Below are positions 54,623 through 61,594 of a DNA stretch of 64,000 nt, in pieces. The DNA lies in the NCBI RefSeq assembly GCF_003326755.1, contig NZ_JPWH01000001.1:609120-673119 (forward strand). Reading direction: 5' to 3'. The notes beneath the pieces were generated by a model. The model was not told the origin of the DNA. It did no database searches and was given only the letters and a program-made list of their open reading frames with translations. Each line of letters starts with the position of its first letter. Position 1 is the first letter of the stretch. The DNA comes from Thalassospira profundimaris (GTDB taxonomy: Bacteria > Pseudomonadota > Alphaproteobacteria > Rhodospirillales > Thalassospiraceae). The translations under genes and the position numbers were made by a program.

Positions 54623-54868
54623 ATGGCAGTTATGAGTGTTTCTTTGTCGGATTCTTTGAAAGAATGGGTGGAGGAGCAAACGGTAGAAGGTGACTATATG
54701 GACTCGAGCGATTATGTCTGTGACCTGATCAGAAAGGATAAGGCGCGACAAAAAGCAGAGAGGCTTCTGCAGGCTGCTATCACCGAAGGCGTTGAAAGTG
54801 GTGAGCCACAAGAATTTGATGTGACTGCTTTCAAGTTGAAAATGCGCGAGCGGTATGCCGGAAATTAG
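54623..54868 (+). CDS. parD: ParD-like antitoxin
   Basis: An 81-aa ribbon-helix-helix antitoxin. MAVMSVSLSDSLKEWVEEQT is the DNA-binding arm, and DYVCDLIRKDKARQKAERLL starts the toxin-binding helix region. The start at 54623 follows CAGGAGAA. It overlaps the toxin gene by 14 bases. The gene lies 78 bases from the degenerate last repeat of array 2. Confidence 0.88.
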   Translation: MAVMSVSLSDSLKEWVEEQTVEGDYMDSSDYVCDLIRKDKARQKAERLLQAAITEGVESGEPQEFDVTAFKLKMRERYAGN

Positions 54869-55175
54869 GGCTGTTTCCTGCCATTTGACGCCAAAGGCCC
54901 TGGCAGATATGACGGAAATCTGGAGCTATGGTGCTATAAACTGGTCAATTGAACAGGCGGATCGATATATTGACGGCTTGAATCGCGTTTTTCAGTTGAT
55001 TGCCGTTTTTCCGGATATGGGGCGGGAACATTGCGTGTTCAGTCCACCCGTGCGCATCTGTCCTTATCAGCGACATATCATCATTTATGTTCTTCGTGAT
55101 GAAATCGTTATTGTTCTGCGTGTTTTAGGCGGCAGCCAGGATTGGCAGACTGTTATTCGCATGTTGGACATTTAA
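54855..55175 (+). CDS. parE: ParE-like toxin
   Basis: A 106-aa RelE/ParE-superfamily toxin. The family pattern is visible in LTPKALADMTEIWSYGAINW, then FPDMGREHCVFSPPVRICPY, and RHIIIYVLRDEIVIVLRVLG near the C-terminus. ParE toxins poison DNA gyrase. It is translationally coupled to ParD. Together they form a complete addiction module adjacent to the CRISPR locus. Confidence 0.88.
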   Translation: MPEIRAVSCHLTPKALADMTEIWSYGAINWSIEQADRYIDGLNRVFQLIAVFPDMGREHCVFSPPVRICPYQRHIIIYVLRDEIVIVLRVLGGSQDWQTVIRMLDI

Positions 55176-55274
55176 ATGACGCAAGAAATATGCGTCCACA
55201 TAATTTTCATCCGGATATATCCCTGAAAAGCGGTTCTTCGGGATTTTGTCCAGACTGCCATGTTCAGAAAAAGT

Positions 55275-56024
55275 TCAGAAAAACGCCTGCTTGATGCCAT
55301 CGATAATGAACTGGATGGCAAGGGCGGCCAAAATCATGCCGAGCAGGCGGGAAATGACGGTGGCAACCGTCGGGCTCAGGCGTTTGGCGACCAGGCCCGA
55401 AAGCAGGAACATCATCAGCGCGCAGACCATCACCAGGGCAACAACCGTGATCACGCCGGTTTGCATGACGATATTGTCCTGATATTTGCCCATCAGGAGC
55501 ATCACCGTGGCAATCGAGCCCGGGCCTGCCAAAAACGGGATCGACATCGGGAAGATGGAAACGTCATCGGGTTCGTCTTCGTCCGGTCGGGCGGCAAGGG
55601 TTTCGTTTTGGGGGCTGGCCGGGCTGGCGGTGGCGGCGGTGCTGGCGGTCGGGGTGGTGCCGTTTTCGGCGTCGTCCTCGTGCTCCAGTTCCTGATGGAC
55701 CTGTTCGGCGCGTTCATTGCGTTTTTTGCCGCGCCGTTCAAACAGCATTTCAAGGGCGATCAAAAACAGCAAAGTTCCGCCGGAAATGCGAAAGGCGGGC
55801 ATGTGGATGCCAAAAATACCCAACAGGCTTTCGCCCAGCAGGGCAAAGGCGGTGAGGATCAGAAACGAGGTGATGCAGGCCCGGATCGCCATGCGGCGGC
55901 GATGTGCCGTGCTGGTATCCTGTGTGAGGACCAGAAAAACCGGCACCAGCCCCACCGGGTCAACAATGACAAACAGGGTGACAAAGGCAGCGATCAGTTC
56001 GCTTAACATGCTAAGATCGGGCAT
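55275..56024 (-). CDS. MarC-family integral membrane protein
   Basis: A 249-aa inner-membrane protein with six hydrophobic helices. Family marks are IAAFVTLFVIVDPVGLVPVF at the N-terminus, RISGGTLLFLIALEMLF near residue 75, and FPMSIPFLAGPGSIATVMLL in the middle. The loop between helices 3 and 4 is enlarged by a Thr/Ala/Pro-rich insertion of about 40 residues. MarC itself has no proven activity, despite its name. AAGGA precedes the ATG. Confidence 0.88.
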   Translation of the reverse strand: MPDLSMLSELIAAFVTLFVIVDPVGLVPVFLVLTQDTSTAHRRRMAIRACITSFLILTAFALLGESLLGIFGIHMPAFRISGGTLLFLIALEMLFERRGKKRNERAEQVHQELEHEDDAENGTTPTASTAATASPASPQNETLAARPDEDEPDDVSIFPMSIPFLAGPGSIATVMLLMGKYQDNIVMQTGVITVVALVMVCALMMFLLSGLVAKRLSPTVATVISRLLGMILAALAIQFIIDGIKQAFF

Positions 56025-56210
56025 GACATAATCCTTGTGGGCGATGATCGGTGAAAGGGGCCGGGGGCCCGCCTGTCACGCTGTCGGGTTAAGCTGGCAG
56101 ATGGCATAGGGCGGATGCGCCGGAAATGTCCGGTCTGATTTACGCGTTTGAGCGCCAAAGGTAAATGGCCGGTTCCGTTTTTTCCGGTTTTGACCGGGCG
56201 GGAGCTGCCC

Positions 56211-57083
56211 TTACCGGTTGGGACGGCGAAAGAAATCGCCATTAAAATTCGGCGGTAGAGCTTTTAAGGCGTCAAGCCGCGCGCTGATTTTGGGATGGGT
56301 GTCCAGCAAAGCCGGGGGTTCGGTGCTGCGATAGGGCAGCAGGCGCAGGGTGCGGCGGTTGATCTGTTCGATATGGGTCAGCGCGTCGATCACATCTTCC
56401 GGCCCGCCCAAAAGGTCACTCGCCCCGTGATCGGCGGCAAATTCGCGGTCGCGGATCACGGCACGCTGCAAAATGAAGCTGAGCGTTGGCGCGGTGGCCA
56501 GCACAATGATCAGCCAGCCTGGCGGGTTATGCGCACCAAAAAAGAACGTGACCAGGGCAAAGACGGCCAGAGTCCATGTGGCGCGATAGAGAATATCGGT
56601 CATCATCAGGATGCGGGTGTCATTATGCCAGGCATGGGCAATTTCATGGGCCAGAACGGCGCGCAATTGCCGGGGCGACAGACCATGCAGGGCGTCGTGC
56701 GACAGGGCGATGGTGGTGGTGTCGTCCTTGCCGGTGGTGATGGCATTGACCCCCTTGCCCGGCAACAGATACAGGCGCGGCACATAGGAAAGGCCCGCGC
56801 GCTGTGCCAGCAGGGCCGCCATTTCATAAAGGGCGCGGTAGGGCTGTTGGGGCAGTTCGCGGGCGCGCAGCAGTTTCATGATCATTTCCGATGACACCAT
56901 CGGGCCGAGCAATAACAGCAAAAGAACGGCAAACAGGGCCGACATCATCATGACCGGGCCGCCCAGAAGCCAGGCGCAGATCGACAGAACCGCCGCCATA
57001 CAGGCCAAAAGCCCGCTGGTATGGGTGGTGCTGCCCGCCCGAAGGGCCAGAAACCGCAGGAGAGAAGGGGGTAATTGTGCCAT
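56211..57083 (-). CDS. M48-family zinc metalloprotease (HtpX-like)
   Basis: A 290-aa membrane protease. Two N-terminal hydrophobic segments (SGLLACMAAVLSICAWLLGG and the following Leu-rich stretch) precede the catalytic domain with LAHEIAHAWHNDT (HExxH zinc site, near residue 145). The third ligand is expected in REFAADHGAS. Two more hydrophobic stretches lie between. It resembles HtpX, which cleaves damaged membrane proteins, but is not a close enough match to use that name. The start at 57083 follows AAAGGATG; the frame is open to 57104. Confidence 0.87.
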   Translation of the reverse strand: MAQLPPSLLRFLALRAGSTTHTSGLLACMAAVLSICAWLLGGPVMMMSALFAVLLLLLLGPMVSSEMIMKLLRARELPQQPYRALYEMAALLAQRAGLSYVPRLYLLPGKGVNAITTGKDDTTTIALSHDALHGLSPRQLRAVLAHEIAHAWHNDTRILMMTDILYRATWTLAVFALVTFFFGAHNPPGWLIIVLATAPTLSFILQRAVIRDREFAADHGASDLLGGPEDVIDALTHIEQINRRTLRLLPYRSTEPPALLDTHPKISARLDALKALPPNFNGDFFRRPNR

Positions 57084-57276
57084 GCGCCACATCCTTTGCA
57101 TCATGCAGGCCGGTTTATCGCGCGGCCGGGCAGGCTGCCCCGGACCAGATCAAACCTTACCCTGAAAATATGCGAGAAACGGCATGTTTAAAGGAGGGGA
57201 CATTCAGGCGGGGAATAAATGCCCGCATCGCATGGCACATAGAGGCATTTTGCGAACAGTGGTGCGCGATGAAACC

Positions 57277-57384
57277 TTAAACCACCATTTCGCTGAACCA
57301 ATAGGCAAGATAGCCGATGGCAGCGACGGCCATAATGGCGAGAAGGGCTTTTTTAAAAAGGCTGGAATTCTGTTGGGAAGACAT
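57277..57384 (-). CDS. Possible 35-aa single-span membrane protein
   Basis: A frame on the minus strand encodes MSSQQNSSLFKKALLAIMAV followed by AAIGYLAYWFSEMVV. A polar, lysine-ended start before a 20-residue hydrophobic helix is typical of small membrane proteins. No strong ribosome-binding site was seen. It lies in a 608-base gap (57084-57691) that otherwise holds no obvious gene. Confidence 0.4.
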   Translation of the reverse strand: MSSQQNSSLFKKALLAIMAVAAIGYLAYWFSEMVV

Positions 57385-57691
57385 GGAGACTCGCGATCAT
57401 TTTTAACATTGGAATAACGAAAATTGTCGAGTTTGATCGCGGATTCAAGCTTTTTAAGGCTGCTTTTTTGCATGGCACGTCCTTGACAGCACAAGAACGG
57501 CCATAAATTGAGGCAATTGATGAAGCATGGCGGCAAAAGCAATGATTTCGTTAACGCATCTTTATCAAGTTTCGCTAGAATGGGGCAGTGTGTTTCATGC
57601 AATGGTATAATATGTCCCGCCGTCTTTGATGCCGGGATACCTGCCTTGGGGGATCGGCCGCAGGATTGCGGCCCTGTAAAACGGGATCAGG
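57385..57691. other. Intergenic region before the type I secretion operon
   Basis: These 307 bases contain no clear gene; part is AT-rich (57400-57480 and 57540-57620). The right end has GGGATCAGG, the ribosome-binding site for 57692. The operon promoter is expected here. Confidence 0.4.
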
Positions 57692-60046
57692 ATGGCCCAG
57701 CCGAATAAAGCCCGCTCCGGCATTGTTGCCGGACGCAACCGCGAAGGTGATCGTACCCCGCTTGAACGGATGTTCTGGCGGTCGATCGGTATTGTCGGTG
57801 GCTTTAGCATGGTGATCAATCTGCTCAATATGGTCATCCCGATTTATTCGATGCAGGTTTTTGACCGTGTTTTGTCCTCGCGCAGTTTCGATACCCTGTT
57901 TTTGTTAACCCTTGGCATTGCCATCGTGCTGGTTTTCATCGCCGCGATGGAGCAATTGCGATCCCGTGTGTTAATCCGGGTGGGGACCGGGCTTGATCTG
58001 GGCCTCGGCGGCGATCTGTTTGCCCATGTGGTGGAGCAGGCGTCGCGCGGGATGCCCAATCGGCAGCGCCCCTTGCGCGATTTGTATGGTTTGCGCGGGT
58101 TTTTAACCGGGTCCGGCCCCTTTGCCCTGATCGATTTCATGTGGGCACCGGTTTATATTGGCGTGGTGTTCATTTTTGACATTCGCCTGGGCATGGTGGC
58201 CTTTGGCGGTGCGGTGATTTTGATTTTGATCGCCGTTGCCAACGAGGCGGCGGGGCGTATTTCGGTCGATCGGTCCGAACAGTCGCAAAACCGGGGCATT
58301 GCCCAGGAAGAAACCTATATCCGCAATGCCGAGGCGATGGAGGCCATGGGCATGACGCCCGCCGCCCGTGCCCGCTGGCAGGCGGATCAGTCCGATGCGC
58401 TGTACTGGGAAGGGCAGACCAGCCGCCGGGTGGGAACCTCCACCACTTTGTCGCATTTTGTGCGGCTGTCGATGCAGGTGTGTTTTATCGGCACCGGGGC
58501 CTATCTGGTGCTTAGCGAAAGCATCACGATTGGCATTATGGTGGCCTCGATGATTTTGGGCATGCGCGGCCTGGCCCCGTTTGACGGGGCGGTGGCGGCG
58601 TGGCGGTCGTGGTCGGCAACGCGCAAATCGTTTGAGCGCCTGAACCGGATTTTGCTGGAGCGTAAACCCCGTTTGCCTGCCCCGGCCCCCAGGGCCAAGG
58701 GAATGTCGGTGACGGTGGACCGGCTGGTTTTTGCCCCGCCGGGCAGCCGCAATGTGTTGTTCAAGGGCTTTTCGTTCAAGGTTGGCGCGGGCCAGGTTGT
58801 CAGCATCGCCGGGTTTAACGGGGTGGGGAAAACGGCCCTGTTGAAATTGCTGATGGGCATCTGGGCCCCGGCATCGGGCTCGGTCAAGCTCGACGAGGTC
58901 GAGGCCTCCCGGCTGGATCGTGGGCAGATCGGCCCGCAAATCGGCTATCTGGCGCAAAATCCGTTTCTGTTTCCCGGCACCATTGCCGAAAATATTGCCC
59001 GGCTCGGCTCGGCCGACCCGCGCGAAATTGTCCAGGCGGCCGAACTGGCCGGGGCGCATAAATTCATCCTGGATCTGCCTGACGGGTACGATACGCATTT
59101 GGACCGGGGAGGCACGAACCTGTCGGGCGGGCAGCGCCAGTTGATCGCCCTTGCTGCGGCCCTGTATGGCAAGCCGCGCCTTTTGATGCTTGATGAACCG
59201 ACAACCGCGCTGGATGAAGGGCGGATGGAATATGTCACCAATCTGATTGATATTGTCCGCCGGGCGGGCATTACCACCTTTATTGTCAGCCATGAACGCG
59301 AGGTGCTGAAGCGCGCTGATGCGATTATTGCCCTGTCGGGCGGGCAGATAAAGGTGGTGCCGGTCAATATCGGGCGGATGCAATCGGCGATGCCCGCCAC
59401 CCCCGGTGCGCCAAAACCACGCGGGGATGAGGCCCTGCCAAGCCCCACGGCCCCGCCCATGCCCGCTGCCATGCGCGAAGGGCGCGATGATCTGGTCGGG
59501 GGTGGACAAATGCGCATTACGCCGCAAAAAATTGCGATGCCCAACCCGGATGCCCCCCGTCGCCAGCACCCGGATGCGGGCATGAGTGACGATGGCACCC
59601 GCCGCAAGGCTGCTGGCGATGCAAATGCCAGGGCAAGGACCCGGCCCGATGCCGGGGCGGCACCGGCAAATGTGCCATCAGAGCAAAAAAAGGCCGTGCG
59701 CAGTACGGCAAGCGGTACCATGAAGGTCACGCGGCCCCTTGCGCCGCCCAACCGTAAGGATGCCGGGTTGGATCGTGGGGAAAGCCCCAGGGATGTGGCG
59801 CGGCGTAAACAGGCTGATGCTGAAGCCCGGCAGGGTGACGCGCAAAAACGGAAAAATGCCCGCCTGAGCCGAGAGAAAACCGCCCGTCAGGTGGCCGCCC
59901 GGCAAGATGGCTCTGCCACCCGGACAAACGAGGCCCCTGCGGTTCAAAACCGCCAGCCGCGTGTTAAAACCGGGGCCGATGGCCGCCCGCAATTGCGTGT
60001 GGTTGAAGGCTCTGCCGGGCGCCGTCAGCAAGGGGGCGGGCGATGA
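57692..60046 (+). CDS. Type I secretion ABC transporter (PrtD-like) with long C-terminal extension
   Basis: A 784-aa transporter. Residues 20-300 form the exporter membrane domain (start SIGIVGGFSMVINLLNMVIP), and residues of about 330-550 form the ATPase, with Walker A GFNGVGKTALLKLLMG, signature LSGGQRQLIALAAAL and Walker B LLMLDEPTTALDE. Typical PrtD proteins end near here. The last 235 residues are Arg/Ala/Pro/Asp-rich and probably disordered, ending RRQQGGGR. It powers export of a protein through the membrane-fusion protein encoded next. Its stop overlaps the next start by four bases. Confidence 0.9.
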   Translation: MAQPNKARSGIVAGRNREGDRTPLERMFWRSIGIVGGFSMVINLLNMVIPIYSMQVFDRVLSSRSFDTLFLLTLGIAIVLVFIAAMEQLRSRVLIRVGTGLDLGLGGDLFAHVVEQASRGMPNRQRPLRDLYGLRGFLTGSGPFALIDFMWAPVYIGVVFIFDIRLGMVAFGGAVILILIAVANEAAGRISVDRSEQSQNRGIAQEETYIRNAEAMEAMGMTPAARARWQADQSDALYWEGQTSRRVGTSTTLSHFVRLSMQVCFIGTGAYLVLSESITIGIMVASMILGMRGLAPFDGAVAAWRSWSATRKSFERLNRILLERKPRLPAPAPRAKGMSVTVDRLVFAPPGSRNVLFKGFSFKVGAGQVVSIAGFNGVGKTALLKLLMGIWAPASGSVKLDEVEASRLDRGQIGPQIGYLAQNPFLFPGTIAENIARLGSADPREIVQAAELAGAHKFILDLPDGYDTHLDRGGTNLSGGQRQLIALAAALYGKPRLLMLDEPTTALDEGRMEYVTNLIDIVRRAGITTFIVSHEREVLKRADAIIALSGGQIKVVPVNIGRMQSAMPATPGAPKPRGDEALPSPTAPPMPAAMREGRDDLVGGGQMRITPQKIAMPNPDAPRRQHPDAGMSDDGTRRKAAGDANARARTRPDAGAAPANVPSEQKKAVRSTASGTMKVTRPLAPPNRKDAGLDRGESPRDVARRKQADAEARQGDAQKRKNARLSREKTARQVAARQDGSATRTNEAPAVQNRQPRVKTGADGRPQLRVVEGSAGRRQQGGGR

Positions 60047-61347
60047 ATGGCGTTCAATTGCCTACGGTGCGCACGCTTGAAACCGATGTGAAGCCACTGG
60101 TGCGGCTGGGGCTTTTGATTTTGATTTTGGGGTTTGGTTCGGTCTTTTTATGGGCGGCAACGGCGCGGATTAATTCGGCGGCCATTGCCAGTGGTGTGGT
60201 TGCGCCCTTTTCCGGGCGGCAAACCGTGCAGCATCTGGAAGGTGGGATTATCCGCAAAATTCTGGTGCGCAATGGCGCGCGGGTGGTGGCCGGGCAAACC
60301 CTGATCGAGCTGGATGATACGCGGGCGCGGGCCAGTTATGATCTGCTTTTCAAACGGCATTTGAATGCCCTGGCAACCCAGGCGCGGCTGAATGCGGAAC
60401 GCACGGGATCGACGCATGTGACGTGGCCTGCCGCGTTAAATCCTTTGCAGCATCCGGACCTGGTCTCGGCCCAGCAAGATCTGTTTGACAGTCGCACCAA
60501 TGCCTTTCGCGGTGAATTACAGTTATATGATGAGCGCATCAAAGAGCTGCGCAACGAAATTTCGGCCACCAACGAGCAAAAAATAGCCGCGCAACAGCAG
60601 GTTGGCATCGTCAAGGAAGAGCTGGCGATGGTGAAGCCAATGGTGGAAAAGGGCTATGCGCGGCGCACCCGGCTTTTGCAGCTTGAAAGTCGTTTAGTGG
60701 ATAATCTGGGCGATATTGGCCGCTATTCGGCGGATATGTCGCGCATTGAACAGCAAATCCAGCAGGTGCGCGCCAGTCAGGCCCAGCTTAAGCGCGATCA
60801 TCTTGAAACGGTGAATACCGAATTGCGCGACGTGCAGGCGGATTTGTCGGATCTGACGGAACGGCTGCGCTCGGCCGAAGATGTGTTGTCGCGCTCCAAT
60901 ATTGTTGCGCCGTCCGAAGGTACGGTGACGGACTTGAAATTTACAACCGTGGGCGGTGTTATCCCGCCGGGGGCACCGATTATGGAAATTGTGCCCCACG
61001 ATGACCAGTTGGTGATTGAAGGGCGTATTTCACCCAATGATATTGATGTGGTCTCGCCCGGTTTAATGGTGAATATCCGGGTCACGGCCTTTAGCCAACG
61101 CTGGTTCGCACCGGTCAAGGGCAAGGTTGTTGATGTTTCGCCGGATCGCCTGAGTGATGGCGATGGCCGTCCCTATTTCCGGGCAATGGTGGAAATTGAT
61201 GCCGAAAGCCTGGCGGAACATGAGGGCATGGTGCTGTCACCCGGAATGGCAGCACAACTTGAAATTGTGACGGGGGCACGAACCATTCTGGCTTATCTGT
61301 TTGAGCCGATCACCGATAGTTTCCAGCGGGCCTTCCGCGAAGAATAG
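60043..61347 (+). CDS. HlyD-family type I secretion membrane-fusion protein
   Basis: A 434-aa periplasmic adaptor. One N-terminal membrane segment (LGLLILILGFGSVFLWAATA) is followed by the split lipoyl domain (GGIIRKILVRNGARVVAGQT), a long coiled coil (residues 100-290, with KEELAMVKPMVEKGYARRTR) and a beta-barrel region with IVAPSEGTVTDLKFTTVGGV and GRISPNDIDVVSPGLMVNIR. It links the ABC exporter to an outer-membrane TolC-type channel, which is not encoded in the window. The RTX gene that follows is the probable cargo. Confidence 0.93.
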   Translation: MNGVQLPTVRTLETDVKPLVRLGLLILILGFGSVFLWAATARINSAAIASGVVAPFSGRQTVQHLEGGIIRKILVRNGARVVAGQTLIELDDTRARASYDLLFKRHLNALATQARLNAERTGSTHVTWPAALNPLQHPDLVSAQQDLFDSRTNAFRGELQLYDERIKELRNEISATNEQKIAAQQQVGIVKEELAMVKPMVEKGYARRTRLLQLESRLVDNLGDIGRYSADMSRIEQQIQQVRASQAQLKRDHLETVNTELRDVQADLSDLTERLRSAEDVLSRSNIVAPSEGTVTDLKFTTVGGVIPPGAPIMEIVPHDDQLVIEGRISPNDIDVVSPGLMVNIRVTAFSQRWFAPVKGKVVDVSPDRLSDGDGRPYFRAMVEIDAESLAEHEGMVLSPGMAAQLEIVTGARTILAYLFEPITDSFQRAFREE

Positions 61348-61594
61348 CCCGAGTCGCATGTTTTTCGGGTTGAAAATGGTGAGCTGTGGTGTGCGATTCT
61401 GACACAATCTGACAATTCCCCCCGATAAAGACCCGGTCATTGGGACATGGGGTGAAAAAGGCGAAAACTTGCGGTTTTCCGGCGCTTAAGCTGTTGCTGT
61501 TGGGGGGGCTGTTCAATATACTGCCGTATATGGGAAGTTGTGAGAATTGTCTGGCATTGGGGTGCCGGATAATCCCATGTAGGGAGATTAAAAA

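Noticed and set aside
58103..59569. A 488-codon frame antisense to the secretion ATPase
   Set aside because: The plus-strand protein has all ABC motifs; the antisense product is a His/Arg/Gln-rich shadow.
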